Below, one piece after another: positions 22,457-33,485 of a stretch of DNA of 64,000 nucleotides; the stretch's first letter is position 1, and each line of letters starts with the position of its first letter. The notes under the pieces are model-generated. The model saw nothing but the letters and a program-made list of their open reading frames with translations, was not told the origin of the DNA and searched no databases. The DNA is from Haplomitrium mnioides (lineage: Eukaryota > Marchantiophyta > Haplomitriopsida > Calobryales). The stretch spans positions 1 through 64,000 of the forward strand of contig JBNGIS010004247.1 of NCBI GenBank assembly GCA_049999725.1, in the 5' to 3' direction. A program made the position numbers and the translations under genes.

Positions 22457-24531
22457 TGTCAGCCAGTCCAAAACAGGGTTACCACAAATTTTACAACTTT
22501 GAGCAAGGGACCTCTTTTTGACTAGTGAAAGATGTATCTTCGAGTCCTCAAAGCAAAACAAGGCCAACTATGGGCCAAGGGTGGTAACAACCGATCATAC
22601 ATTAGATTACAATTGGATTCCGGATACGAGGAGCAAGCTAAGGATCGCAATGAGCAGGGCGCGATTACACCAAGAAGAGACTTACCAAGGAAGTAAAGGG
22701 CAGAGAGATCTCGAGAAGAGAAGATTCCGGGCCCGCAGGCAAAGAGAGGAAGAGCTAACAGGAATGGACGAACCAACAATAGAAAAGGAACTTAAGGCAT
22801 GGTGGGGATCTATGTCTTTTATTCTTAATCAGGAGTAGTAGTAGGACTCCATGACAAGAAGAAGTGAAGGTGTCCCAGCACATTCCAAATTGAAGGATTG
22901 GAAGGAGAATGAAGGCTGCAACGACCATTGGAGGGCAGTGACAACACTAGAGGGGGTTAGAGGATGCTCACAATCATCGGGTGTTATCGGAGTTCTGCAA
23001 GTTCTTTCTTTCAGGCTCATCCTACTATCAAGGTCCTGTCGATTTTTATCGGGTCTAGTCAAGCTTCGGAGTTGATTGAGCAGAATTAAACACTTCAATG
23101 TGCAGGTCCAACATCCCCTTGGAAGATGGTGTGGGATGGCACTCTATAGGGGGAGTCAACTATCAAAGTTGATTGTCCTTGGCACGACCTTGTCTTTTGT
23201 TTCAGAGAGTTGCGGCGGTCTAACTTCCCCTTGGAAGATGGTGTAGGGCGGCGCTCTAGCTTAATCAACTATCAGGGTTGACCATCGGAGTAGTAGTCAC
23301 TCATCAGGGTCGACCGTCGATCTAACAGATCTTATACGAATCGGCTTACATTTCTCGAAATAATTTATTGGGCCGATATTTTCTTCATTGAAACGACTCA
23401 AATCTAGTAGACCTTTACATCCTTGGGCCGATTCTAACTTCATCATATCAATTCATTGGATGTTCGATCATCAGTACTCTATTGAAAGAAGTCAACTATC
23501 AGGGTTGACTAGAGGAGTTCGTTGTTACTCATTGGGATTCATCGGATTGGGTCGATCATTCTTTTTGGTTGACTAATCCATTCTTCTAGAAAAAATTTTG
23601 TCAATCGATCATCGGGAGACTCCCTCACCATTCAAAAGAAGCCAAGAACATATGTCGCTGCATCCACAAGCCTAGCATTGGTAGGTTGTTACTCCATCAA
23701 AGAAGCCCAGCAAGCTGAGGTTTGAATTGAGAATTGCATCACCCAGTGAGGCAATCCTCTCTGCCAACCATAGAGAGTTAGCTCTAGAGGAGTATAACAC
23801 CACAGAGGTGGTGTAAGGCCAGTTCAATCTTTTGAGATCGGTTCCGTGACCGTAGCAAGCAAGCCGAGAGACTTCCATCTCTTCGAAGGGGAGTGCACGA
23901 CAAGAGGGGCGATAAGGGTGGAGTGTGAGGTACCAGTGGCGGAGAGTGCCATCTCGCTAGCTAGGGAGGAAGAAATCCAAGCCCTCTGGACGACGTAGGT
24001 GAATCTATCTATCTCACGTGGGTGAGTGAAGTTGCGAGGTGCAGAATAACAAGGAAGAGAGACCTTGGCTAGTGGTAATAGAGGGTAGTAAGATAGTCAA
24101 GAAGAAAGGTGTGATATTGAAGCTCGAAGAGGTGGAGAATTGTGAAGACACCATCCGAAGGGGTTGTTGAGTTCCAGACAATAGTAAAAGAATTGTGAAG
24201 TTCCTAGATTAGAGAGTAGTTATAGTAGTTACATTTTGAAGCAAGTTGTGTCCAAATCTTTGAATCCCTCACGAAATGGGAGAACAAATTCTGGAATAAA
24301 GAAGGGAACAGATTGACATTCAATACTCATATTCTGGAGGTAAGGCTAGGAAAAGATCATTTGGGGATTTTGTTGCAAGGGCATGTACAATTAAGAGAAA
24401 TAGAATACGATAAACCACAGAGTGGTAAATATGGTCCTAGGGCCATCTCATAAAAGAACCTTGTGATACCATGTTACCTTTTTTCCGGAATCGCCTATTG
24501 GAGTGCTAAGAATAGAGAGGAAGGGCTGACA
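22457..24531 (+). mobile_element. 5' LTR of gypsy element F (2075 bp)
   Basis: This starts TGTCAGCCAGTCC and ends AGGGCTGACA. It pairs with the 3' LTR at 28341-33485, which is itself split by solo LTR G. The region about 23100-23600 carries repeated TCAACTATCAGGGTTGACC-type units with several TTGAC cores. Near 23648 lies ACATATGTCGCTGC, the version here of a block shared by several LTR families. The U5 block ATCTCATAAAAGAACC is near 24450. Confidence 0.9.
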
Positions 24532-24540
24532 TAAAGTTTT

Positions 24541-24558
24541 TGGCGCTAGAAGGAGGGC
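24541..24558 (+). other. Primer binding site of element F
   Basis: TGGCGCTAGAAGGAGGGC starts 9 bp after the LTR. This is the cleanest copy of the primer site shared by the long-LTR families (A at 5474-5491, B at 62931-62948, C near 46904-46921). Confidence 0.8.
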
Positions 24559-24749
24559 ACAAGTTTAAAGGAACCTTAGACCAACTCGAGACCGACATAT
24601 GGGCTACACAAAGTAAGTTGATCATAACAAGGTTTAGATTGTTGACTTGTGGATTAAACTTTCGGGCTTGGAGAGACCAGAAGCCGTGAATGGACAAGCG
24701 TCCTAGTGGGCCAGATGCCCCTATTTACCTTTCCCAGGAACAACTCGAG
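24559..24749 (+). other. 5' untranslated leader of element F
   Basis: About 190 bp between the primer site and the first recognisable gag sequence. The first bases after the primer site (AAGGAACCTTAGACCAACTC) match the leader of element B near 62960. No separate gene is seen. Confidence 0.5.
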
Positions 24750-25645
24750 AAGACCTTGATGACTAGATTGAGGAATTCGAAGGAACGGTACAGGCAAATG
24801 GGGAATGGGCAATTATGACCACAATCTTGCCAGGTGTTCTGAAAGGGGAGGCTGGACCTTGGTGCCGAGGTCTGCCGAAAGCCAACAAGAACACTTGGCA
24901 GCTATTCAAATCTCTGAATCTGGCAGAATTTAGAAAGATAGCAGGAGATGATGAGGCCCTTATTTGAATCGAGCAGATTGAAATGGAGAAAAAAGAGTCT
25001 TTGCAAAAATTCTTGCAGCGATTCCAAAAGCTGGCCAAGCGAGTAACACCAGTACCAGAGGATGGGATGCTTTGTTCTTGGTTCATATCATGGCTACCCA
25101 GAAGAGTGGGAGGTTGGGTAAGACAGGGCAGCCCCAAAACCTTTGAGGAAGCGATGGAGAGAGGAGGATCCTATATCAAAGCCATTGTGTCAAGTTCAAG
25201 AAAGAAGATCAAGGTACAATGTGGGTCAGAAACCTCCTCTAGTGACGAGGACCGCAGTTCAAATATAGACACTGCGATGAAGTCAGAATCAGACTCCGAA
25301 GATAGTCACAATTCAGGAAACGGCAGCACTAGAAGAAAAAAAGGAAGCAAGACTCATTACAAAAGGAAGGAGAAAAAGAAATGCAAAGTTGGTCGGAACA
25401 GAAGCCCAAGAAGGGAAGAAACATGAAGGCATGAGGACAAGGCATTGATAGATGATAGCCTCGGAAAACGAATGGGTCGTGATCCTATTGATGACATCAA
25501 CCACAAACTGGAAGCATTATCTATCCAATTTGCATGGATGAAGGAAAAAAGGAAAAAAGTGAGTGCCATTCGGACTCATGTGTGGTGTGTGCACTGTGGA
25601 AAACATGGAGACGGCAGCCATGAATGTCCTCTAGAAATCCAGTAG
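24750..25645 (+). pseudogene. Gag of element F: capsid part, serine/acid-rich and basic tail, knuckle 1
   Basis: Translation in shifting frames gives ILPGVLKGEAGPWCRGLP and TWQLFKSLNLAEF, then the long frame 24983-25426 with SLQKFLQRFQKLAKRV and WLPRRVGGWVRQ. These are hallmarks of the retrotransposon gag capsid domain. After it comes a serine- and acid-rich stretch and a Lys/Arg-rich one (KRKEKKKCK). The frame 25445-25645 ends with a knuckle whose metal-binding His is Asp (25586-25627). Element B gag (63040-64000) has the same plan. Confidence 0.85.
25586..25627 (+). other. Zinc knuckle 1 of element F gag, His to Asp
   Basis: CVHCGKHGDGSHEC has the CX2CX4-X-X4C spacing with Asp at the His position. 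In element C the corresponding knuckle keeps the His (HHGHSPQEC, near 46500) but has lost one Cys. Confidence 0.75.
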
Positions 25646-26010
25646 TGCAGTACGTGAGAGATGAACCATTAGAGTATGTAAGGGAGGAGGTGGAATACAT
25701 CCTTGAAGAACCTTCTGAATACGTATATCAAGTAGCTAGTGCCCCAAGAAATTTGATGGGCTGACCAATGGTATTTGGCTAGAACCAACAAGGTGAATGG
25801 GGTCAGCATTGTCCGAAAAATGCAATGGGGGAAAGAATTAGCCGCACATGCATTATGGTGTGTTGGAACTGTGGGAAATTAGGGCATATTTCTACTAGAT
25901 GTCTAGAGCCTAGGAAGCAAGGCTAGCGGATACCCGCAAAACTCTGCACCTCCTGTAAAAAGGAACGACATATCGTCACTGTATGTCTTGTCACATCCTA
26001 TCCAGAGTCA
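25646..26010 (+). pseudogene. Gag of element F: zinc knuckles 2 and 3
   Basis: After a frameshift the protein continues VREEVEYILEEPSEYVYQ, matched in element C by EEVEYVHEEASELVYQ. Two canonical CX2CX4HX4C zinc knuckles follow: CWNCGKLGHISTRC at 25861-25902 and CTSCKKERHIVTVC at 25945-25986. They are in one frame with a single stop between them. Such knuckles bind RNA for packaging. With knuckle 1 this makes three knuckles, where one is most common in plant gypsy gag. Confidence 0.85.
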
Positions 26011-26029
26011 GTAGGTCTAATGGTGCATT

Positions 26030-26596
26030 TTGGAGTTGCAACAGCAGAAGGAGCCATGGCCAATGTATAATGTGTTCTCACAGAATGGGAATATACCACT
26101 AAATTACCTAGATGGGAAACGCCATCAGTCAAAGATTGCTACATGGTCACCACGAGAGGAGGAAAGGAAAGAAAAAAGTAGTCGTCAAGAAAAAGAAAAA
26201 GCCAACCAACCGAAGAGGCGCACCGTGCCAGTGGATCGGATTCCTAAACATGAGGATTCAAATTATGAGAGGAACCATCCAAAGTTGTTTTACCCAAGGC
26301 AAGAGGAGAACGCTCAAAAACAATTGGAAGCACTCGAGGAGGCGGAGCCTCAAAAAGTGGCCACCAAAACACTAAGAAACTTGTCAAAAACAAAAGTGAC
26401 ACCAAAAGTAGAAAAAAAATCCAAGGCCGCTCAACATGTGCCCTATAACATCCAACAAGATGCGTGGGATTACCCGGTCGCTGCTATTGTGGGATAGTTG
26501 ATTAAAGACAACCCCATCTATCGGCATCAATTAAGGGAATTGCTCATGGGACCCATGCGAAGGAGGCGATTGCCACCAGTGGGAAACCCGGCCAAC
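26030..26596 (+). pseudogene. Gag-protease connecting region of element F
   Basis: The frame 26030-26497 is hydrophilic and charged, ending NIQQDAWDYPVAAIVG. After a stop it continues LIKDNPIYRHQLRELLMGPMRR. Element C has the same segment (TYVQDFPITAIVGQLIKE, RQLRELLMRPM at 45355-45705). In C it leads into the protease; in F it breaks off near 26597. Confidence 0.7.
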
Positions 26597-26605
26597 TAGA
26601 TCTCA
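26590..26605 (+). other. Internal deletion junction of element F (protease, RT, most of RNase H lost)
   Basis: The gag-protease connector ends at about 26597 (PVGNPAN) and is followed directly by the end of RNase H (NKPDLTERAARWMLLLQEFDYEV). The protease, the whole RT and most of RNase H are absent. Element A, of the same group, has them over roughly 2 kb. Confidence 0.8.
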
Positions 26606-27110
26606 ACAAGCCCGATCTTACAGAAAGAGCGGCTAGATGGATGTTGTTGCTACAAGAATTTGATTATGAGGTCAGGATACGACCAGGCAAACAACATAAT
26701 AATGGAGATTTTTTCTCATGACTAACGCATGTGGAAGGAGGTTGAGTAGTGGATGACAACTTTCCTGATGCAGAATTGTTTCACATAAAGGAATGGGAGC
26801 TCACTGATTATGGAGATATCATACAGCTTCTCCTCAAGGGTTGGATCTCCAAAGAATGGACCCAAGAGGCAACAAGTATGTTTTTAAGAAGGCTGTGACC
26901 ATTTCTAATGATCCAAGGAGTCCTCCATAAATCCTGCCCAGATGGACAAGTATGCCGATGCCTAGAAGCGGACCAGGCCACCATCGTTATGAGAGCCATG
27001 CACGAATATAAGGAAAGCGAACCTTTTTCCATGGAGACCACTATACGGAAGATCTTGAAGGCTAAATATTGGTGGCCCACTCTGCACAAAGACACCCATT
27101 TCTTCGTCAA
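26600..27110 (+). pseudogene. RNase H end and linker of element F
   Basis: RWMLLLQEFDYEVRIRPGKQH is followed by FSHD and by the linker with a diverged acidic middle. The frame 26908-27114 reads MIQGVLHKSCPDGQVCRC and ILKAKYWWPTLHKDTHFFV, the approach to the integrase zinc finger. The order matches elements A and C. Confidence 0.75.
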
Positions 27111-27660
27111 GTAGTGCGATCTGTGCAAGTGATCGGTAAGGCCAACACCATCTTCCCATCACCTATTAATTCTGATATTGGCTCTAGCAATGTTCAAAAA
27201 ATGGGGGGTTGACTTCATCGGCCCGATTTCACCAACAACCAAGAGAGAGAACCGATATATTTTACTTTCCATTGATTATGCCACCAAGTGGGTGGAGGAA
27301 AGGCCAACATGCAAAGATGACACCTCTACCATGGCATGATTTCTTTATGAGCAAATTTCTCATTGGGTTAAGCACGCCTCTGAAATTGGTAGATGAATAA
27401 GGCACCCATTTTTTGAATCAAGTTGTCAAGAAGCTAACAGAGCACTATCTGGCCAAGCATCGCAAGACAATGGTTTATCATCCGAAGGCCAATAGGCTAA
27501 CAGAGAGCGCAAATGGTATCATCGGGAAAATATTAAACCGATTGATTGTGGCCAGCTAGACATACTGGGATCTGAAGTTACTCATTGCGGTATTTGCATA
27601 CAACCAAGCCTATAAGACTACCATTGGCCACAGTTCCTATTATTTGGTGTTCTGATAACA
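27111..27660 (+). pseudogene. Integrase core of element F, frameshifted
   Basis: Pieces in different frames give CDLCK (zinc finger end), FKKWGVDFIGPISPTTKRENRYILLSIDYATKWVE with the first Asp, then GTHFLNQVVKKLTEHYLAKH. The second catalytic Asp is lost; the reading there is EXGTHF. YHPKANRLTESANGIIGKIL keeps the third catalytic residue, Glu. Stops and small indels near 27330 and 27400 break the frame. The gene is inactive. Confidence 0.85.
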
Positions 27661-28110
27661 CTCCTTGTTACTAGTATAGTTCGAAATACCCATCGAAAGA
27701 GTGTTGATCACGGAAAGACGGGGAGAAACCGAAAGCAGAAAGAACGACTGGAACAAATAGCCTAGCTTGAAGAGACACGATGGGTGGTAGAACAAAGATT
27801 GATGCACCAACAACAATTAAGTAAGGCACAACATGATAACAAGCTCTGACCACAATTTTTGCAAAAAGGAGATCTAGTGTTGCTCTACGACAACAGGTTC
27901 ATTCATTTTCTAGGGAAATTGCACACGCGCTAGATGGGACCTTACATCCTCCAAAGAATGCACAACAATTGGACAGTACAGTTGACAACATTCCAAGGCG
28001 ATGAAATTAGTAGTCGGGTCCACAGTGATCGGCTTAAGAAGTATTTCTATTGTGAAGAGGAGCAAGACCACTTCAAGGAGGTCGAAGGGACTGGACCACT
28101 GATCTAAAAA
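27661..28110 (+). pseudogene. Integrase C-terminal region of element F
   Basis: This contains DLVLLYDNRFIHFLGKLHTR, then GPYILQRMHNNWTVQLTTFQGDE and VHSDRLKKYF, close in order to element C (19592-19918). It ends at a stop near 28105 and has no chromodomain. A short AT-rich 3' region follows to the purine tract. Confidence 0.75.
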
Positions 28111-28326
28111 ACAAATAATAAATAAATCTATAAATATAGAAATGGATATAGTATGTAAATATTGTCTTTAGTTTTTTGGTAATATAGTAAGTAGGAGCAC
28201 AAGAAGCAACAGATGAAGTGAATTGCCACAATCTCAATCCTCCGACAACAATGGCACTACTTCCAACCATTAATACCAATCTAATACTTCGGCGAAGGTA
28301 AGATGTTCGCAAGGACACTTCACTCT

Positions 28327-28340
28327 TCAAAAAGGAGTTA
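28327..28340 (+). other. Polypurine tract of element F
   Basis: CAAAAAGGAGTTA lies directly before the 3' LTR start TGTCAGCCAG at 28341. It has the same position and style as the tracts of A and C. Confidence 0.7.
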
Positions 28341-29539
28341 TGTCAGCCAGTCGAAAACAAGGTTACCACAATTTTGTACAACTTCAGGCAAGGGACCTCC
28401 TTTTGATAAGTGAAAGATGTATATGCTAGTCCTCAAAGCAGAACAAGGGCAACTAAGGGCCAAGGAAGGTAACAACCTATCATACAGCAGATTATGACTG
28501 GATTCCAGGTACGAGGAGCAAGCTAAAGATCACCAGCAGTAGGGTGCGATTACACCAAGAAGACACTTACCAAGGAAGTAAAGGGCAGAGAGATCTCGAG
28601 AAGAGAAGAATCTGGCCCCAAAGGCAAAGATCGAAAGAGCTGAAAGGAATTGATGAACCAACAACAACAGAGGAACTTTAGGCATGGCGGGGAGTTAAGT
28701 CTTTTATTCTTAATCATGAGTAGTAGTAGGACTCAATGACGAGAAGAAGGGAAGGCCCAGCACGTTCCAAATCGAAGGATTGGAAGTAGAATGAAGACTG
28801 CGACGACCATTGGAGGCCAACGACAACACCAGAGGGGGTTAGAGGACGCTCACACTCATTGGGTGTTATCGGAGCTCCGCAAGTTCTTTCTTTCAAGCTC
28901 ATCCTACTATCGGGGTCCTATCCTTTTTTATCGGGTCTAGTCAAGCTTTGGAGTTGACTGAGTGGAATTAAACATTTTGGTGTGGCGGTCAATCATCCCC
29001 TTGGAAGACGGTGTCGGCAACACTCTATCCAGAAGAGTCAACCATCGAAGTTGACTATCCTTGGTACGACCTTGTCCTTTGTTTTGGATAGTTGCGACAG
29101 TCCAACTTCCCCTTGAAAGACAGCGTAGGGCAGCGCTCCATTGAGCTTAGTCAACTATCAGGGTTGACCATCAGAGCGGCAATCACTCATCGGGGTCGAC
29201 CATCAATCTAACAAATCTTATACGTGTCGGCTTATATTTCTCGAAATAGTTTATCGAGTCGATATTTCCTTCATCGGAACGACTCAGTTTTGGCCGACCT
29301 TTACTTCCTTGGGACGATTCTAACTTCATCACATCAATTCATCAGATGTTTGATCATTGGAACTCTATCAAAAGAAGTCAACTATCGGAGTTGACCAGAG
29401 GAGTCCATTGTTACTCATTGGGATTCATCAAACTAGGCCAATCATTCTTTTTGGCTGACTAATCCATTCTGCTACAAACAGTCCTGTCAACCAACCATTG
29501 GGAGAATCCCTCACCATTCAAAAGAAGTCAAGGGTAAAT

Positions 29540-30025
29540 GTCGCTACCTTAAAAATTGATGCCATAAAAAGAGGAGAGCACTACGAAGTGATGAAGCTAG
29601 TAGCAACAACAACAAAGGAGATGTGCACATATGAAGTTAACAGACCTTCCACCATCTAAGAAAGATTCGAATTACTCAGCACCACAATCGCAGGGCACTG
29701 ACTAAAAGGGGAAAAACCAAAAATCAAAGGAGCAACGAAATCAGCGCTACTGAGGGTCCAATTTCTCATTGACACAAAGCAACTGGCACATATGGAGGAG
29801 AATCTATAAACATGCCCAAAACACAAAGAAGGGGTCGTTGAATTACAAGGATTGGAACCAGGAGCCTAAGAAGGTTGAGGTGAGAGTGCAAAGGCAAGCG
29901 TAGGTACTTCAAAGAGGGGACTTAGACTAGCAAGGTGGACCCAATTGAGAGCAATAGGCTTTAGTGTGGGGTGGAATTGCCCAAGCAACAAGAATACTCA
30001 CAAAGAGCACCACTTCTTTAGTCAT
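29540..30025 (+). other. Extra segment in the 3' LTR of F, origin unknown
   Basis: This is about 480 bp with no match in the 5' LTR of F. It reads as A-rich sequence with frequent stops. It may be an insertion in this copy or a deletion in the 5' copy. I recognise no gene. Confidence 0.5.
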
Positions 30026-30150
30026 CTAGATCCACACTCCTAGCATTGGTAGGTTGTTACTCTATCGAAAGAAGCCCAACAATTTGAGGTTTCAATTGAA
30101 GGCCCTCTGGATGACATAGGTGAATCTATCTATTTGGTGTAGGTGAATGG

Positions 30151-30155
30151 AGTTG
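30151..30155. other. Target-site duplication of solo LTR G (AGTTG)
   Basis: AGTTG precedes the LTR start at 30156 and follows its end at 32983-32987. The joined sequence GGAGTTGCGAGG matches the undisturbed 5' LTR of F near 24030 (GAAGTTGCGAGG). Confidence 0.95.
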
Positions 30156-30820
30156 TGTCAGCCATTGACATGAGTCACTAGGGAAGAATTCGCAAAATCG
30201 GAGGTGGCATTGGGACAACTCCTCTCACGTAAGTGTTAAAGTAAGTCAGAAGTAGCAGATCAACTCTAATCAGTGAGTACGAGTGGATTGTCCGAATCCG
30301 AGGAGTGAAATTGGGTCATGAAGGTGAAGGAAGGGAGGTTGACAGAAGAAGGGCTTGCAGGATCACTTTGGAATGGGAAAAGGGAGCTGTGTCAGCCAGC
30401 GAGTGGGGGGGCACCACTAAAATTTGACGGAAGCAGAAGAGAGCCTGCAAGTATCATCGAGATGCAAGAATCGAGGCCCTAGCAGGGATAAACGGAGCAC
30501 TCACCAGAGGTAATCAGCCAAGAGGAGGAAGGAAGGGTGACCTCGGAAGGGAAGAAGGATCGGGGACCAAAGGAGGAGGATTAGAGACGCAAGGGCGGAG
30601 ATCAAAGAGCGACAATAGTGGAGGGAGCCGCAGGCAAGGGAAGGGATGCAGCGTAAGCTTGCTGACGGCCGCGCTCTAGGAACAAGAATTGGGAAGAGAA
30701 AGGAGGGGGCAACGACCTTTGTAAGCAACGACGACGATCAAGGGACGCCTCACTTCCTTAAGCGTTAACGGGCTCTACTGAGGTCCAAACTCACTTAGGA
30801 CTTCACGGTTCCGAGGGCTT

Positions 30821-30972
30821 TTGCGGAGACGTGGTAGGCGTGAGGGTGTCTGAGGGTCTTTGCGGAAACGTGGCGTCCTCAAAGGTGTCTGCGAGATTCA
30901 GTAGAAACGTGGCAAGCACAGAGGTGTCCAAGGGCTTTTGCGGAGACGTGGCAAGCGTAAGGGCATCTGCGG
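30821..30972 (+). repeat. Four 39-bp repeats with ACGTGG cores in LTR G
   Basis: ACGTGG occurs at 30829, 30868, 30907 and 30946, exactly 39 bp apart, each preceded by GCGGAGA- or GTAGAA-like bases. ACGTGG(C) is the core of plant G-box/ABRE sites bound by bZIP factors; binding here is not shown. Confidence 0.8.
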
Positions 30973-31469
30973 TCAACTTTGAAACCTCACGTTAGCGGGG
31001 CGGTCCACTTTCCCCATTGCAAAGTGGTGTCGGACGACGGTACCTCGAACACGTGGCACTTCGGAGGGGCCCGTTGGATTCTTCGGACTCCGATCAACTT
31101 TGAAACTATTGGTCAAAGGTGGCAGTCCAACTTCCCTATGGAAAATGGCATCAGAACGCGCTCTGCGGAACCAAATCAACAACGGGCTTAGAGGTTCAGT
31201 GGTTTCCTTCGGACTCCATGTCCGAGGAATATTCTTGAATCTCCTGCGGTCAACTTCGAAACCTCATGTCAGCGTGGCGATCCAACTGCCCTGTGGAAAA
31301 TGGCGTCGGATGGTGCTCTACGGAACCAAGTCAATTGCAGGCTCAGAGGTTCTATGGTTTCCTTCGGACTCCCTATTTGAGAAATATTCAAGAATCTTTT
31401 GTGGTCATATTCGAAACCTCATGTTAGCACGGCGGTCCACCTTCCCTATTGAAAGCGGCGACAACAGAA

Positions 31470-31640
31470 GAAAGTCAACAACGGACACTCGGTTCTGCGG
31501 GGTTCTTCGGACTCAGTTCCGTGTAGTTCTTCGGACCTAGCTCCATGGGATTCTTCAGACTTAATTCTGTGGAGTTCTTCGAACTTGGTTCTGTGGGAAT
31601 CTTCGGACTCCCAATCTGCGAGATTCTTTGGACCGAACCC
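31470..31640 (+). repeat. 24-bp minisatellite in LTR G
   Basis: Units of 24 bp such as GGGTTCTTCGGACTCAGTTC plus CGTG are the inverted counterpart of 17690-18030 in LTR D. There are fewer units than in D. The antisense frame 31446-31676 again has an 8-residue repeat. Confidence 0.75.
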
Positions 31641-33485
31641 CATAACCCTCGGATTTGACCGTTGTACTTGGATCATCCCGCAAATAGACGGGACATGTGT
31701 CGCTACGTCTGGAGCTCAGGGCCAACGGGAATAACAACCTTTTCAAATAGGGCAGATATGTAGAGGCGGAAGCGCGAGGGGTATAGATCGACGAGCTGCG
31801 ACATTGAATAGGTTGGTGTGCATGCAAATTAGAGACGTGCAAGCGATCTCGGGACAGGAAGACACAACGAGGTATGGCAAAGGGGATTCTAGTGAAGATT
31901 TACGTGACGTGAGTGGACTCGTGCAGGGGGCTAGCAAGGGTGGAAGTGGACTGGAGGGGTGCTGAGAATTGTTAGGAAAGGAGTTCTAGAGGCTTGGAAA
32001 ATCTAGGTGGACTCATCCCTACAAGTGGACCAGTAGCGGAGGTGAATCGATGCGGGAAATTGAAGGTGATCCTATCTGTTGAGAATTTGGGAGAGGCTAC
32101 CAAGTGGGATCTTGGAGTCATCTCTGCATCATCTGTGTAGGAGCATCAAACCCAGAAATTCTTGGAGTGCGCTCTGGTTTAATCTTTCGAGTGGAGCTAA
32201 GAAGAGAGTGGCTGCGTTAGTGCCCGCGCACTGCGCAAAAGATCTGTTCAAGGTTCGGAGGTGGAGTGAGTAGCCAGCTGTCAAGAGGACTATCTTCCAG
32301 AGGTGGAAGTTAAGGAAATCCTCTTCTGAGGCTCAAGAAGTAAATCCAGGGCTTCTCGCGAGGGAAGAAAAAACTATCTAGAAGAAGGGTGTGTAAGTGG
32401 GAGATGAAAGGAAGATTGAGGTTGTAAGTTGAGGAAGGGAGGAGTTTGCCATGGAGGTCAGTCTTGGTGGTTCTGTAAGGCATACGATTTTGGTGAAGTG
32501 CAATGCATATGTGTTTGTATTTGTGTATGAGTGTATTAGTTAGATTTGAATTCTATTGTGTTGTATAAGAAACACTTAAGACTAGGAGTATACAGGGATT
32601 CCACTTGCTTGGATCCTGGGACAGCCCCGCGAAGGGGGAGTCAAGTCCCTTGGCATTGTTCTGTGATACTTGGGGTATTGCATTCTGCTCTCAATTGGTA
32701 TGCAAAGTAGCTAGGCCCAGATTTGAGACCCCTGAATTATATTGCAGATTACCAATGAGTATCTTGGTCCAAGTGTATGAGTGTTTTGGCATTGGGTGTG
32801 GATGAGCAGATTGGCTACTGAAGTGATTGTTGAGGTGAGGAAAGGCTTGTAAAGTGAAGAAGAGTTTCTTAAAGCCTCAAAGTGATAACTGGCTAGGAGC
32901 CATCTTATTTCCCCTGTTTTTGTCCCCCTCTACCTTCCAAGTGGTACCTGTGAAGGTTAAGGTCTGAAGGAGGGGAGTGACAAGTTGCGAGGTGCAGAAT
33001 AACAAGGAAGAGAGACCTCGGCGGTGGTAATAGAGGGTAGTAAGATAGTTAGGAAGCTTGGTATGATACTGAAGCTCGAAGAGGTGGAGAATTGTGAAGA
33101 CACCATCCAAAGAGATCGCTGAGTTCTAGATAATAGTAATAAAATTGTGAAGTTCCTAGATTAGAGAGTAGTCATAGTAGTTACATTTTGAAGCAAGTTC
33201 TGTCCAAATCTCTGAAATCCTCGAGGAACGAGAGAAGAAATTCTAGAATCAAGAGGAGAACAGATTGACATTCAAGAGTCATGATCTAGAGGTATGGCTA
33301 AGAAAGGATCATTTGGAGGTTTTGTTGCGTAGGCAATTACAATTAAGAGAAATAGAATACGATAAACCACAAAGTGGTAAATACAGTCTTAGGGCCATCT
33401 CATAAAAAAACCCTATGATATCGTATTACTTTTTTTCTCCGGAATCTTCTATTGGAGTGCTGAGGACGGAGAGGAAGGGTAGACA

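Larger units (their letters stand above)
30156..32982 (+). mobile_element. Solo LTR G (2827 bp), family D
   Basis: This starts TGTCAGCCATTGACATGAG and ends GGAGGGGAGTGACA, with perfect AGTTG duplications on both sides. The 5' LTR of F shows the empty site. Reversed, it matches solo LTR D at 16445-19335 along most of its length, including the end block, the U5 block and the 24-bp repeats. It also holds four 39-bp units with ACGTGG (30829-30972), not evident in D. Confidence 0.95.
28341..33485 (+). mobile_element. 3' LTR of element F, split by solo LTR G
   Basis: This matches the 5' LTR (22457-24531) over most of 28341-29540, again from about 30025 to 30155, and finally 32983-33485. The part from 30156 to 32982 is solo LTR G. 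The block 29540-30025 has no counterpart in the 5' LTR. Near 30090 the 3' LTR lacks about 210 bp (5' LTR about 23730-23970). It ends GTAGACA, then ATGGC of the target duplication. Confidence 0.85.
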
